From: an uncultured Burkholderiales bacterium
GTDB lineage: Bacteria > Pseudomonadota > Gammaproteobacteria > Burkholderiales > Burkholderiaceae_C
DNA length: 64,000 bases
Direction of reading: 5' to 3'
Assembly: GCA_903864315.1 (NCBI GenBank)
Contig: CAIPFK010000152.1
Coordinates: 124,001 to 188,000, forward strand
Part shown: positions 53,444-63,514 of the stretch, in pieces
Numbering within the stretch: the first letter of the stretch is position 1
How the letters are laid out: the number at the start of each line of letters is the position of its first letter
Position numbers and translations under genes: made by a program
Notes under the pieces: model-generated
Databases searched by the model: none
Seen by the model: only the letters and a program-made list of their open reading frames with translations
Told to the model about the DNA's origin: nothing

Positions 53444-56107
53444 ATGCTGCATGACCATCCAGTCCAAATCGTCAAAAGAGAAGACTACCAAGCGAGCGCC
53501 TACTTGGTTGAACAAGTGGACTTGAGTTTTGATCTTGATGCCAATAAAACACGCGTGCTCAACAAGATGCGCATGCGCCGCAATGAAAACGTCTCGTCCC
53601 AGGCCTTGCGTCTCAAAGGCGAAGAACTCAACCTCTCCAGAGTCTTGGTCAATGGCCAAGGGACCTCATTCAAAATGGACGGTGATGATCTCGTTCTTGA
53701 AAATTTACCTGAAGGTCCTGAGCCTTTTGATTTGGAAATTTTCACCACCTGCAACCCCTCTAAAAACACCAAGTTGATGGGCTTGTACGTCAGCCAATCC
53801 TCGTTTTTTACCCAATGCGAGGCCGAGGGGTTTAGGCGCATCACTTATTTCCTGGACCGACCCGACATCATGGCGTCTTACTCGGTCATGATGAGGGCCG
53901 ACAAAGCGCTCTATCCGGTATTGCTCTCCAACGGCAACTTGATGGACTCCGGCGACTTGGAAGGTGGACGCCATTTTGCCCACTGGGTGGACCCACACAA
54001 AAAACCCTGTTATTTGTTTGCCTTGGTGGCGGGTCAGTTTGTGGCGCGTGAGCAAAGAATCAAAACACGCTCGGGCAAAGAGCATCTGCTGCAGATCTAT
54101 GTGCGAAGCGGCGACTTGGACAAGACCGAACATGCGATGAACTCCCTCGTTTCGAGCATCGCATGGGACGAGGCGAGATTCAATCTGAGTTTGGACTTGG
54201 ACCGATTCATGATTGTGGCCACGAGCGACTTCAATATGGGCGCCATGGAAAACAAGGGCCTCAACATCTTCAACACCAAGTTTGTGCTGGCCAACGCGCA
54301 AACCGCAACCGACACCGACTTCTCCAACGTGGAGAGTGTGGTCGCGCATGAGTATTTTCACAATTGGACAGGCAACCGAGTCACCTGTCGCGACTGGTTT
54401 CAACTCTCACTCAAAGAAGGCCTCACCGTCTTCAGGGACCAAGAGTTCAGCCAAGACCTGGCGCACACCCAGTCGGCCAGAGCGGTCAAACGCATTGAAG
54501 ATGTGAGACTACTCAGAACAGTTCAATTTGCCGAAGACGCTGGCCCCATGTCGCACCCAGTGCGACCAGACCAGTACATGGAGATCAACAACTTTTACAC
54601 CGTCACCATTTACGAAAAAGGCGCTGAAGTGGTTCGCATGATGCAAACCTTGGTCGGACGTGATGGGTTTAAAAAGGGCATGGCACTCTACTTTGAACGC
54701 CATGATGGGCAAGCCGTGACGTGTGATGATTTTGTGCAAGCCATCTCCGACGCCAATCCAACGTCTGCGTTGAGCGAGCAACTGAGTGTCTTTAAACGCT
54801 GGTACGCACAGGCGGGCACGCCAAGACTGTCAGTTCGCAGCGAGTACGACGAAGCAAACCAAACCTACACCTTGCATTTGAGTCAAAGGCCGCCAAGCAA
54901 CCATCTCGGGCATTTGCCTTTTGTAATCCCCGTCGAGGTTGGCCTCTTGAATGCACAGGGTCTGGAGACCCATCCCACGCAACTATTGGTGCTCACACAA
55001 AGCGAGCAATCGTTCGCCTTTCACGGCGTGAGTGCACCCCCCACCCCCTCCATTTTGAGGCGCTTTAGTGCACCAGTCATCCTGGAGTACGCTGCGAGTG
55101 AGGCCGATCTATTGAACTTGTTGGCTCACGACAGCGACGCGTTCAACCAATGGGAGTCGGCACAACAATTGTGTCTGAAAGCTGCGTTGCACGCCATCAA
55201 CGAAGCCCATACCGAGGTTTCTTCTAGCCCTTTGTCGGCCGCATTGATTGCCAGCCTACGTCAAGTGCTTCGTCACCCAGAACTCGACAGTGCACTCAAA
55301 GAGTTGGTCTTGACCATGCCAAGCGAGAGCTACATTGCTGAACAATTGAGCGTGGTCGACCCGGCCAAGGTTCATGCCGTTCGAGAGGCCATGAAAACAC
55401 AACTGGCGCGTGAACTGCACGGCGATTGGGCTTGGGTGATCGAGTCACAACCCCGCCAAGCCGCCTATCAACCCGACCCAGTCGCGATGGGAGAGAGGGC
55501 GTTGAGCACAATGGCGTTGCACAACTTGTGCTTGCACGCAACTCAAGTCAACGATGCTGTCTGGCCTGGCATGACCTACCAGCGTTTCAAAGATTCCAGC
55601 AACATGACGGAGCGTTTTGGGGCCATGAGTGCGCTCGTGAACTGCGCACACCCTTTGGGAGACAAGTGCTTGGAGCAGTTTCACCACCAATTCTCCAAAG
55701 AAGCCTTGGTCATCGACAAATGGTTTGCATTGCAAGCGAGTGCAACGGATCGCAATGGTCAAATTCTCGCCAAGGTCAAGCAACTCATGCAACACCCTGA
55801 TTTTCAAGTCAAAAATCCCAACCGCGCGCGCAGCTTGCTCTTTAGCTACTGCATGGCCAACCCGGGAGGTTTTCACAAGACAGACGCCTCAGGCTATGTC
55901 TTTTGGGCTGAGCGCGTGATTGAAATTGATTCCTTCAACCCCCAAGTGGCGGCCCGCTTGGCCAGAGCCCTGGATCGCTGGCGTCAACTGGCACAACCCT
56001 ACCAACACGCCGCCCAAGAAGCCATCAAGAGAGTCGCTGCGAAAAACGATTTGAGCAACGATGTGCGTGAAGTCGTCAACCGCTCACTCGGAGTCACTGG
56101 ATCATGA
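53444..56107 (+). CDS. pepN: Aminopeptidase N (M1 metallopeptidase)
   Basis: 887-aa zinc aminopeptidase of the M1 family, removing N-terminal residues in the cytoplasm. The exopeptidase motif MGAMENKG is near 262-269; zinc ligands are H302, H306 (HEYFH) and E325, with E303 catalytic. The C-terminal DUF3458 domains (about 440-887) match E. coli PepN. ATG at 53444 follows GGAG at eight bases; an upstream start at 53420 lacks support. It overlaps fbp by four bases. Confidence 0.96.
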   Translation: MLHDHPVQIVKREDYQASAYLVEQVDLSFDLDANKTRVLNKMRMRRNENVSSQALRLKGEELNLSRVLVNGQGTSFKMDGDDLVLENLPEGPEPFDLEIFTTCNPSKNTKLMGLYVSQSSFFTQCEAEGFRRITYFLDRPDIMASYSVMMRADKALYPVLLSNGNLMDSGDLEGGRHFAHWVDPHKKPCYLFALVAGQFVAREQRIKTRSGKEHLLQIYVRSGDLDKTEHAMNSLVSSIAWDEARFNLSLDLDRFMIVATSDFNMGAMENKGLNIFNTKFVLANAQTATDTDFSNVESVVAHEYFHNWTGNRVTCRDWFQLSLKEGLTVFRDQEFSQDLAHTQSARAVKRIEDVRLLRTVQFAEDAGPMSHPVRPDQYMEINNFYTVTIYEKGAEVVRMMQTLVGRDGFKKGMALYFERHDGQAVTCDDFVQAISDANPTSALSEQLSVFKRWYAQAGTPRLSVRSEYDEANQTYTLHLSQRPPSNHLGHLPFVIPVEVGLLNAQGLETHPTQLLVLTQSEQSFAFHGVSAPPTPSILRRFSAPVILEYAASEADLLNLLAHDSDAFNQWESAQQLCLKAALHAINEAHTEVSSSPLSAALIASLRQVLRHPELDSALKELVLTMPSESYIAEQLSVVDPAKVHAVREAMKTQLARELHGDWAWVIESQPRQAAYQPDPVAMGERALSTMALHNLCLHATQVNDAVWPGMTYQRFKDSSNMTERFGAMSALVNCAHPLGDKCLEQFHHQFSKEALVIDKWFALQASATDRNGQILAKVKQLMQHPDFQVKNPNRARSLLFSYCMANPGGFHKTDASGYVFWAERVIEIDSFNPQVAARLARALDRWRQLAQPYQHAAQEAIKRVAAKNDLSNDVREVVNRSLGVTGS

Positions 56108-57114
56108 AAGTCTCACTCACCCGGTATTTGGTTGAGCAGCAACGCGCCAAAGGCAATATCCCCCCCCAACTGCGACTCTTGATTGAAGTCGTCGCGCGCT
56201 CATGCAAGAGCATCAGCCGTGCGGTCAATCAAGGTGCGCTGGGTGGTGTTTTGGGAAGCGCAGGTAGCGAAAACGTGCAAGGCGAAGTCCAAAAGAAGCT
56301 CGACATCATTGCCAACGAAGAACTCATTCAAGCCAATGAATGGGGTGGACATTTGGCGGCGATGGCATCTGAAGAAATGGATGACATCCACGTTGTCCCC
56401 AACCGTTACCCACAAGGCGAGTACTTGCTGCTCTTTGATCCCTTGGATGGATCGAGCAACATAGATGTCAACGTGAGCATTGGGACGATTTTCAGTGTAT
56501 TGAAAAAAACCACGCCCTCGTCTGACGTTCAAACACAAGACTTCTTGCAATCTGGCCGCCAACAAGTGGCAGCAGGCTACTGCGTCTACGGACCCCAAAC
56601 GACCTTGGTATTGACGGTGGGCGACGGTGTTTGCATGTTCACCCTGGACAAGGAAGAAGGCGCTTTCATTTTGACCCAAGACGGCGTTCAAATTCCAACA
56701 CAGACGCAGGAATTTGCCATCAACATGAGCAACATGCGGCATTGGGATGAGCCCGTCAAACGCTATATTGATGAGTGCTTGGCAGGCACTGAAGGTGTGA
56801 GGGGCAAGAACTTCAACATGCGCTGGATTGCCTCCATGGTGGCCGATGTGCACCGCATTTTGATGCGTGGGGGCGTCTTCATGTACCCATGGGACAAGCG
56901 AGAGCCCAACAAACCGGGTAAATTAAGACTGATGTACGAGGCCAACCCCATGAGTTGGTTGGTTGAACAAGCTGGTGGCGCCTCCACCAATGGTCACCAC
57001 GCAATTTTGGACATCAAACCCACGGGTTTGCATGAACGGGTGAGTGTGATTTTGGGCTCCAAGAGCGAGGTTGATCGGGTGACACAGTATCACTTGGATG
57101 CCAAAAAAGCTTGA
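56104..57114 (+). CDS. fbp: Fructose-1,6-bisphosphatase class I
   Basis: 336-aa gluconeogenic phosphatase. [19 protein letters not shown] (about 117-135) holds the metal-binding motif, with the upstream EE pair in [41 protein letters not shown] (read in parts) is the family core, and the C terminus has [14 protein letters not shown]. The ATG overlaps the pepN stop. Confidence 0.96.
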   Translation: MKVSLTRYLVEQQRAKGNIPPQLRLLIEVVARSCKSISRAVNQGALGGVLGSAGSENVQGEVQKKLDIIANEELIQANEWGGHLAAMASEEMDDIHVVPNRYPQGEYLLLFDPLDGSSNIDVNVSIGTIFSVLKKTTPSSDVQTQDFLQSGRQQVAAGYCVYGPQTTLVLTVGDGVCMFTLDKEEGAFILTQDGVQIPTQTQEFAINMSNMRHWDEPVKRYIDECLAGTEGVRGKNFNMRWIASMVADVHRILMRGGVFMYPWDKREPNKPGKLRLMYEANPMSWLVEQAGGASTNGHHAILDIKPTGLHERVSVILGSKSEVDRVTQYHLDAKKA

Positions 57115-57130
57115 TTTATCTGGTCATCTG

Positions 57131-57136
57131 TATAAT
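57131..57136 (+). promoter_or_regulatory. -10 element of the tRNA-Thr promoter
   Basis: A perfect TATAAT lies ten bases before the tRNA. A TTGATT at 57111-57116 is only 14 bases away, short for a -35, so the full promoter is uncertain. Confidence 0.55.
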
Positions 57137-57145
57137 TTCCAATGT

Positions 57146-57221
57146 GCCGCTGTAGCTCAGTTGGTAGAGCAATTCATTCGTAATGAAAAGGTCAGCAGTT
57201 CGATTCCGCTCAGCGGCACCA
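57146..57221 (+). tRNA. tRNA-Thr (anticodon CGT)
   Basis: 76 bases including encoded CCA. Acceptor GCCGCTG/CAGCGGC, D-arm AGCTCAGTTGGTAGAGC, anticodon loop TTCGTAA (anticodon CGT), T-arm with GTTCGATTC. The anticodon stem has an A-A mismatch at its outer pair (27-43). It reads ACG. Confidence 0.95.
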
Positions 57222-57271
57222 TCAACCATGATGACGCCCAAAATGAAAATTGACAACATTTGGGAGACAGT

Positions 57272-57544
57272 ATGAATACACGTAGAGAATTCTTTATCTT
57301 CCTTGGCCCAGTGATCGCAGTTCTTGCGGGTGAACAAGCCTTCGCCATGCCGATGCTGCTTGAGAGCGATCCTGCGGCGAAAAGATTGGGTTACAAATCC
57401 CAAACCGACTCCGCGAAGAGGTGTGGCACGTGTCAACATTTTCAGGGCAAAAAGTATGATGGTATAGGCGGCTGCCCACTGTTTCCAGGCAAGGCAGTCA
57501 ATACCAATGCGGTGTGCAATGAGTATGCTGACAGAACCAAATAA
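57272..57544 (+). CDS. High-potential iron-sulfur protein (HiPIP)
   Basis: 90-aa precursor of a periplasmic 4Fe-4S electron carrier. A twin-arginine signal (NTRREFFIFLGPVIAVLAG) is removed near residue 25-30. The four cluster Cys are C51, C54, C68 and C82 (CxxC-x13-C-x13-C), the HiPIP spacing, with the family's hydrophobic GGCPLFPGK turn. HiPIPs shuttle electrons from bc1 complexes to oxidases or photosynthetic centres. GGGAG precedes the ATG. It stands alone after tRNA-Thr, so its partner is unknown. Confidence 0.92.
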   Translation: MNTRREFFIFLGPVIAVLAGEQAFAMPMLLESDPAAKRLGYKSQTDSAKRCGTCQHFQGKKYDGIGGCPLFPGKAVNTNAVCNEYADRTK

Positions 57545-57667
57545 CTGCTTCTAACTGAGTCCAACACCGCCGATCGCCGCTACAGACTTCTTGGCTCTAA
57601 GTCCAGACTGGGTCTATGGCTACAACGCTTGGGAGGCACCGCCGGTGCCGCACTTGCAAGAAACGAC

Positions 57668-58663
57668 TCAATCGTGCTGGATGGCGATGGCGATTTTTCC
57701 AAATTGCTCATTGCCCATCAAATAGTCTTGGGCTGCTTGTAAATCAGTCCACTCAAAGGTTTTGCTCAAGATGGGTTTGATGGCACCGCTCTCAAGACCC
57801 GCCCAAACGTCCTTGACAAAAAGCGCACTGCACGCTTGCGTCTCTTCAAGCGTGCGTGTGCGAAACGTGCGCCCAATGATGCGTGCGTTTTTACGAGCCA
57901 ACTCATCCAAATTGATAGGCGCCGTGGATCCGGCATTTCTTCCCACCGTGATCAGTCGACCCTTGAGCGCGAGCACATCCAAATTGCTCTCGAGCATGGT
58001 GGAACCCACTTGGTCAATGATCAGATTCACCCCAAGGCCCTGGGTGAGGCGCTTGACTTGTTCAGGCCAATCGACTTCAGTGGTGTTGATCACATGATCT
58101 GCCCCGAGCTCCTTCAATAGGGGCATCTTGTGGGCACTGCGGGTGGTGGCCACCACTGTTTTGGCACCCAGGTATTTGGCCATTTGAATTGCCGTCACCC
58201 CCACGCCCGAGGATCCAGCAGTCACCATCACGCTCTCACCTTTTTGCAAGGCACCACTCACCAATGCGTCATGGGCAGTGATGAACACATTGGGCACGCA
58301 ACCCGCCTCTAACCATGACAAGTTGGCAGGCTTCTTGATCAAAGAGCCGACACTAGCCAAAGCATACTGAGCAAAACCACCCCCTGCTCGCGCCATGACC
58401 TCTTGTCCCACATGCCAACCCACCACCCCAGCGCCCAAGGACTCAATCGTCCCGGAGAACTCGATGCCAGTGGCCAAGGGTTTGGCGTCCGGACTCTTGA
58501 GCTTTAAAACCCCTTGTGCCTCTCCCCGGTTGACAGAACTTCCATGGACTTTGACCAGGACCTCGCCAGCCTTGGGGATGGGCTTTGCTTGTTCGACCTG
58601 ACGGTAAACGCCCCCCTGTGCACTGGGAAACACCAACATTTGAAGCATCATTTCTGTACTCAT
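57668..58663 (-). CDS. Zinc-independent MDR oxidoreductase (quinone oxidoreductase-like)
   Basis: 331-aa medium-chain dehydrogenase/reductase. VHGSSVNRGEAQGVLKL (about 39-55) is the GroES-like substrate domain; VMVTAGSSGVGVTAIQMAKYLGA (about 145-167, read in parts) is the NADP Rossmann motif, with ATTRSAHK suggesting NADPH preference. Catalytic zinc ligands are absent. It is a paralogue of 34243-35253 but clearly divergent. The substrate is unknown. Starts at M1, M5, M6 or M9 are possible. Confidence 0.83.
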   Translation of the reverse strand: MSTEMMLQMLVFPSAQGGVYRQVEQAKPIPKAGEVLVKVHGSSVNRGEAQGVLKLKSPDAKPLATGIEFSGTIESLGAGVVGWHVGQEVMARAGGGFAQYALASVGSLIKKPANLSWLEAGCVPNVFITAHDALVSGALQKGESVMVTAGSSGVGVTAIQMAKYLGAKTVVATTRSAHKMPLLKELGADHVINTTEVDWPEQVKRLTQGLGVNLIIDQVGSTMLESNLDVLALKGRLITVGRNAGSTAPINLDELARKNARIIGRTFRTRTLEETQACSALFVKDVWAGLESGAIKPILSKTFEWTDLQAAQDYLMGNEQFGKIAIAIQHD

Positions 58664-58882
58664 AGAGCCCTCATCAATAAATTTTCATCAACATTCAACT
58701 CACACGTTTCACCCCACGGCCTATTGTAGAAAAAGATCCATCAAGCGAAGCCAAGAATTACCCTTGACCCCTTAAGATTGCATTGGGCATGCATAATGGA
58801 TGCCAAGTGCGGCCATCAGCCCATTGGATGCAGATCTACGAATCCAACCCACGATTGAACTGATTTTTTTCAATCTCCAAAG

Positions 58883-58889
58883 AAGGAGG
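58883..58889 (+). promoter_or_regulatory. Strong Shine-Dalgarno fixing the DUF4188 start
   Basis: AAGGAGG, six bases before the ATG at 58896. It decides the start against an ATG 96 bases further upstream. Confidence 0.85.
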
Positions 58890-58895
58890 GTCCCC

Positions 58896-59363
58896 ATGAT
58901 TTACAAAGAGAGAATGACTGCTCAAATGCAAGGCGATTTTGTCGTATTTCTGATCGGCATGCGATTCAATCAACCCTGGAAAATCCACCAGTGGCTGCCT
59001 GTCGTTCGCGGCATGGGCCAAATGCTCTCTGAGTTGTACAGTCGCCCTGAGCTGGGACTCGTGCACCACGAAATGTGGTTTGCACGAACCATCATCCAAG
59101 TACAGTACTGGAGGTCGATGGAACAACTGCTCGATTACGCAAAAAACAAGGATGCTGAGCATCTGCCAGCTTGGAAAAACTTCAATCGCCATATTGCAAA
59201 AAATGCAAGCGTTGGGATTTGGCATGAAACCTATGCTGCGCAAAAGGGAAGCTACGAAAACATCTACCACAACATGCCGGCTTTTGGTCTGGGACGGGCT
59301 GGACAATTGGTTCCTGTTCATGGCAAAAGAGACTCCGCCCAGGAGCGGCTTGTCAACTCCTAA
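58896..59363 (+). CDS. DUF4188 family protein
   Basis: 155-aa protein. MIYKERMTAQMQGDFVVFLIGMRFNQPWKIHQWLPV (read in parts), HHEMWFARTIIQVQYWRSMEQLLDYAKNKDAEHLPAW and VGIWHETY form the DUF4188 pattern. The fold is probably a dimeric alpha-beta barrel related to monooxygenase-like or aldoxime dehydratase-like proteins, with conserved His and Trp; no activity is established. It is 58 bases upstream of the small helical gene and divergent from the MDR oxidoreductase. Confidence 0.78.
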   Translation: MIYKERMTAQMQGDFVVFLIGMRFNQPWKIHQWLPVVRGMGQMLSELYSRPELGLVHHEMWFARTIIQVQYWRSMEQLLDYAKNKDAEHLPAWKNFNRHIAKNASVGIWHETYAAQKGSYENIYHNMPAFGLGRAGQLVPVHGKRDSAQERLVNS

Positions 59364-59421
59364 GCCACCCATCCTGAATTCAACTCAACGACAGGCCCCA
59401 CCCAATGCCAGAAAGGCGTTC

Positions 59422-59700
59422 ATGAGCGACAACGACCAAGACTTGATCAGACTCACTGCTTTGCAAGAGGTGGCCCAGGGCAATGTCAACCCAACGCTTT
59501 GGTCCAAGGCCAAAGAACTGGCCAAGGGACAAACCGAGCTGATCGAAAAACACTACATCACACTCAGGATGATGGCCATGCAAGACACCATCAAGTCACA
59601 TGTGCGCAATCAAGTCAAAGCCGAGATCGCCAAAAGCTTGGCGCGTTCGCCAGATTTCTTGAACGCCAAGGACTTGCTCAAACGAAGAACATCAAAGTAA
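59422..59700 (+). CDS. Small hypothetical helical protein
   Basis: 92-aa protein beginning MSDNDQDLIRLTALQEVAQG. It is charged, almost entirely helical in prediction by eye, with no signal peptide and no Cys. RLTALQEVAQGNVNPTLWSKAKELAKGQTELIEKHYITLR (read in parts) suggests two helices, and the end LLKRRTSK is basic. I recognise no family. It may be co-transcribed with DUF4188, and its last nine bases overlap the 3' end of the convergent CNNM gene. Confidence 0.6.
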   Translation: MSDNDQDLIRLTALQEVAQGNVNPTLWSKAKELAKGQTELIEKHYITLRMMAMQDTIKSHVRNQVKAEIAKSLARSPDFLNAKDLLKRRTSK

Positions 59701-61032
59701 AACTCTCGGCACCTTGAGTGGTGTGGCCTTGACTTTTTCAATGCGCCGCCCCTCAAGGGTTTGGACCGTCAGGGTCCAGCCTTCACATTGAACGCTGTCA
59801 CCCACGTCGCAGACCCGACCACTCAGCGCGAAAATCAAACCACCCAAGGTGTTGTAGTGTCCCTTGTCTTCAAAAGGCAAGTGGTGCTCGATCCCGAGAC
59901 TCATTTTCAACTCCTGAATGGGCATCAAACCTTCCAAAACCTTGGAGCCATCAGTCTCAATCGTCTCCTTGCCTTGCATGGGCTTGGCGGCCAAGGCCCA
60001 CTCGCCCGTGATGGCTTCGAGCAAATCGCGTGGAGTCAACAGCCCTTGGACATCGCCATACTCATCCACCACCAAGACCATGCGCGCTGCAGTCGTCAAA
60101 TAGTCGTGGGTGAGTTTGTCAGGGCGGCGAAATTGCTCCAGCAAATCTAGGCCCGTCAGGGTCTCGGGCACAAAGGAGGCGGGAGTGGCCAACTGAGCCA
60201 TGGTGATGTGTGCATTCGATGGATCGACCTTCTCGATCATCTGTCCCAAACTCACAATACCGATCACATGGCTCAAATCCCCACGGCAAACGGGGTACCA
60301 AGAATGGTAAGTTTCATTTCTTATTTTTTCATGCGCTTGTTGAGCGGAGCTTTCAGCGCTCAGCCACACAATTTCACTGCGCGGCACCATCATCGAGGTC
60401 AAGGGGCGGTCATCCAAGTGAAAGACGTTTTTCACCATCTGGTGCTCTTGCATTTCAATCAAACCTGCGTCCACACCTTCGGACAAACTGGCACTGATCT
60501 CTTCTTGAGTGACGACTCGTTTGGCCTGTGCGTCGATGCGCAAAAACCTCAGCAGCATCATGGTGCTCCATGACAAAAACCAAACCAGCGGCTTGGCCAC
60601 TCGGGCCAAAGCCAGCATCGTGGGTGCACACCCACGGGCCACTTGTTCAGGATACAGCTGACCAATTCGCTTGGGCACCAACTCGCCAAACACCAAGGTG
60701 AAACAAGTGATCAAAGCCACCACCACGGCTGTGGCCACGATGTGCGAGAAGTCGCTTGAGACCCCCAATCGCTCAAAATAAACGGTGAGCAATTGACTGT
60801 ATGCTGCATCGCCCAAGATGCCATTTAAAATACCGATGCTGGTGATGCCCACTTGAACAGTGGATAAAAATTGCGTGGGCTGCTCCATGAGCGCCAAAGC
60901 AGCACGCGCGTTGGCATCTCCCGCGTCCAACCACACCTGAAGTCGAGTTTTTCGACTCGACGCCAAGGCCATTTCTGACATGGCGAACACGCCATTGATG
61001 AAAGTCAGTAAGATGATGACAAATAAATTCAA
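59692..61032 (-). CDS. CNNM/CorC-type membrane protein (DUF21-CBS, HlyC-like)
   Basis: 446-aa protein of the CNNM/CorC family, often called hemolysin-like, linked to Mg2+/Co2+ efflux. In order: a DUF21 membrane domain (about 1-195; GITSIGILNGILGDAAYSQLL, VFGELVPKRIG), two CBS domains (about 215-335; MMVPRSEIVWL, MVLVVDEYGDVQGLLTPRDLLEAI), and a C-terminal CorC_HlyC domain (about 355-440). The transport substrate is not resolved. The first helix acts as an uncleaved signal anchor. Confidence 0.9.
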   Translation of the reverse strand: MNLFVIILLTFINGVFAMSEMALASSRKTRLQVWLDAGDANARAALALMEQPTQFLSTVQVGITSIGILNGILGDAAYSQLLTVYFERLGVSSDFSHIVATAVVVALITCFTLVFGELVPKRIGQLYPEQVARGCAPTMLALARVAKPLVWFLSWSTMMLLRFLRIDAQAKRVVTQEEISASLSEGVDAGLIEMQEHQMVKNVFHLDDRPLTSMMVPRSEIVWLSAESSAQQAHEKIRNETYHSWYPVCRGDLSHVIGIVSLGQMIEKVDPSNAHITMAQLATPASFVPETLTGLDLLEQFRRPDKLTHDYLTTAARMVLVVDEYGDVQGLLTPRDLLEAITGEWALAAKPMQGKETIETDGSKVLEGLMPIQELKMSLGIEHHLPFEDKGHYNTLGGLIFALSGRVCDVGDSVQCEGWTLTVQTLEGRRIEKVKATPLKVPRVLL

Positions 61033-61092
61033 AACGCTTGCTCTCTAGAAGTTCTCTCGTCCACTCTTTTATTGTCTCTCGAATTCATCCAC

Positions 61093-61977
61093 ATGTCACT
61101 CTATCTCATTGGAGACGTCCAGGGCTGCAATGCAAGTCTTGGACAGTTGCTCGAGCTCATCGATTTTTCGCCCAGCAAAGACACCGCCTATTTTTTAGGC
61201 GATTTGATCAACCGCGGGCCAGACAACGTGGGCGTGATCCGACGATTGATGCACATGGGATCGAGTGCGCAGTGTATCTTGGGCAACCATGATTTGCATT
61301 ATTTGGCCGTCGAACAAGACATTCGCACCGTCAAACGAGGCGACACCGTACAAGACTTGTTGCACGCCGTTGACAGACAAGTTCTGACCCATTGGCTTCG
61401 GCAACAATCCATGGCGCTTGAAGTCTCGAACTACTTGCTCGTGCACGCGGGGGTTTTACCCAGTTGGAGTACTGAGAAAACGCTGGCCCTCGCCCATGAG
61501 GTGGAGGATGCATTGCGGGGCCCCCATTACACTGAGTTTTTGCTAGAAATGTATGGCAACGAGCCAAGCACTTGGACAGACAGTCTCAAAGGCCATGAAC
61601 GGCTTCGGGTGATCGTGAATGTCCTCACCCGCATGCGCTTTTGCACACCACTTGGAGAGTTGGACTTCATGGCCAAATCGGGCTTGGAAAATGCGCCTGT
61701 GGGTTTCATGCCGTGGTTTGACGTCCCCATGCGTGCCAGTGCGGACACCAACATTGCCTTTGGTCACTGGTCCACGGCAGGCGGCATCGAGAGAAATGGC
61801 GTGGTCTGCGTGGACACGGGTTGTGTTTGGGGTCGTGAATTGAGTGCCCTTCAAATCCCCAATCAAGCGCCTGGTGAGGGCTTGGCGTTGTGGCCCGATC
61901 AGGCGTTAAAGTCCAGTGAACAAGTGAGCGGCATCTGGTTCAAGCAAGCTTCGCTTGAACCACACATCGACTTTTAA
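61093..61977 (+). CDS. apaH: Bis(5'-nucleosyl)-tetraphosphatase, symmetrical (ApaH)
   Basis: 294-aa metallophosphatase hydrolysing Ap4A to two ADP. Motifs GDVQGC (about 6-11), GDLINRGPDN (about 36-45) and GNHDLH (about 65-70) are the phosphoesterase ligands. ATG at 61093 (MSLYLIGDVQG) is chosen over one 21 bases earlier. Its TAA overlaps the TAA of the convergent rhlE within one TTAA. Confidence 0.95.
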   Translation: MSLYLIGDVQGCNASLGQLLELIDFSPSKDTAYFLGDLINRGPDNVGVIRRLMHMGSSAQCILGNHDLHYLAVEQDIRTVKRGDTVQDLLHAVDRQVLTHWLRQQSMALEVSNYLLVHAGVLPSWSTEKTLALAHEVEDALRGPHYTEFLLEMYGNEPSTWTDSLKGHERLRVIVNVLTRMRFCTPLGELDFMAKSGLENAPVGFMPWFDVPMRASADTNIAFGHWSTAGGIERNGVVCVDTGCVWGRELSALQIPNQAPGEGLALWPDQALKSSEQVSGIWFKQASLEPHIDF

Positions 61978-63467
61978 ACCTCTTCGGACTTAAAGAGTGC
62001 GGCCACTTTGCGCTTGGGTTTGATATTGGCTGAAATGGACCGCGCAGCAGGTTTTTCAGCCACTTCCCAACTCGGTGCTTGATCAGCGGGCACCGATGCT
62101 TCGTAGGGCTTGTCAAAAAACGGATCCTTGGGCGCAGTGTTGGATCTGGAAGCATAACGACTAGCACCCCAAGACGATGGCGTATGGGCATGCTCTTTAG
62201 CGCCTCGACTGTCCTCGTCGTGATAAGGGCGGCGCTCGCGTGGAGCGCGTGAGTCACGGGCTTCAACCCGCTCGCGCGGTTCACGATGATCTCGTCGATC
62301 ACCTCGGGAGGCATCGCGACGAAACTCATCTTCGAACTCCATGGGCAATATGTCGATTTTCTTTTTGAGAATTTTTTCGATATCGCTCACCAAACGCTGA
62401 TCACTGGCAGACACAAAACTGACGGCCAAACCCGATGCGCCGGCACGTCCAGTGCGCCCGATGCGGTGCACGTAATCTTCGGCATTGAAAGGCAAATCAA
62501 AGTTGAACACTGCGGGCACATCTTTGATGTCAAGACCGCGCGCAGCCACATCGGTGCAAATCAACAAATCAACTCCACCACTCTTGAAAGCTTCCAGGGC
62601 CTTCAAGCGCTCGTCTTGGCTCTTGTCACCATGCAACGCTGTCGTTTTTAAGCCATCTTGCTCCAATGAGCGCGCAAGCCTTGCACAACCGAGTTTGCTG
62701 TTGACAAAGACAAAGGCCTGACCGATTTTGTTTTGCTTGAGGATCGACTTGAGTGCTCGACGCTTGTCCTCATCCCCAACGCTGAAGAACTGCTGAATGA
62801 CGGTGGAAGCGGTTTCATTGGGTCTGGCCACCTCAATGGTGACGGGATCTTGCAAATAGCTCCCCGCCAAGCGCTTGATCTCAGTGGAGAATGTGGCGGA
62901 AAACAAAAGGGTGGTTCGTTGCTTGGGCAAAAAACTCAAAATTCTTTGCAAGTCTGGCAAAAAGCCAATATCGAGCATGCGGTCGGCTTCATCTAGCACG
63001 ACATATTCCACCTGGTTCAAAACCACATTTTTGGCCTCGATGTGGTCAAGCAGTCGACCTGGTGTTGCCACCAAGACTTCAACGCCTTTTTTAAGCTCAA
63101 TCGTTTGTGGCTTCATGTCCATGCCACCAAACACCACCGCACTTCTGAGGTTGGTGTACTGGGCGTAGAGCTTGACTTGTTGAGCAACTTGATCGGCCAA
63201 CTCGCGAGTGGGCAGCAAGACCAATGCGCGCACGGGATGCCGGGCTGGGGACGTGGATGTGTTCTCGTGCTTTAAAAGCCTCTGCAGCAAGGGCAAAGAA
63301 AACGCCGCTGTCTTGCCTGTACCGGTTTGGGCAGCACCCATGACGTCTCGACCGCTCAATACCACAGGGATGGCCTGGGCTTGAATAGGGGTCATGGATT
63401 CGTAGCCCATTTCGGCCACGGCTCGTGCTAGCTCGGGGGCTAGCTGCAAATTTGAAAATGAACTCAT
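61974..63467 (-). CDS. rhlE: DEAD-box RNA helicase RhlE
   Basis: 497-aa ATP-dependent RNA helicase involved in rRNA maturation and RNA decay. Q motif (GYESMTPIQAQAIP, about 21-34), Walker A AQTGTGKT, LLPTREL, VATPGRLLD, DEAD in VVLDEADRM, SAT, and HRIGRTGRAG are present. The tail after about residue 375 is Arg/Asp/Glu-rich with RDHREPRERVEARDS-like repeats, then ends in a basic KPKRKVAALFK segment, typical of RhlE-type tails. It is convergent with apaH. Confidence 0.94.
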   Translation of the reverse strand: MSSFSNLQLAPELARAVAEMGYESMTPIQAQAIPVVLSGRDVMGAAQTGTGKTAAFSLPLLQRLLKHENTSTSPARHPVRALVLLPTRELADQVAQQVKLYAQYTNLRSAVVFGGMDMKPQTIELKKGVEVLVATPGRLLDHIEAKNVVLNQVEYVVLDEADRMLDIGFLPDLQRILSFLPKQRTTLLFSATFSTEIKRLAGSYLQDPVTIEVARPNETASTVIQQFFSVGDEDKRRALKSILKQNKIGQAFVFVNSKLGCARLARSLEQDGLKTTALHGDKSQDERLKALEAFKSGGVDLLICTDVAARGLDIKDVPAVFNFDLPFNAEDYVHRIGRTGRAGASGLAVSFVSASDQRLVSDIEKILKKKIDILPMEFEDEFRRDASRGDRRDHREPRERVEARDSRAPRERRPYHDEDSRGAKEHAHTPSSWGASRYASRSNTAPKDPFFDKPYEASVPADQAPSWEVAEKPAARSISANIKPKRKVAALFKSEEV

Positions 63468-63514
63468 GTAATCTGTCTATTGTCGCACTGAACAGGGTCA
63501 GAACCTAAAAACCT

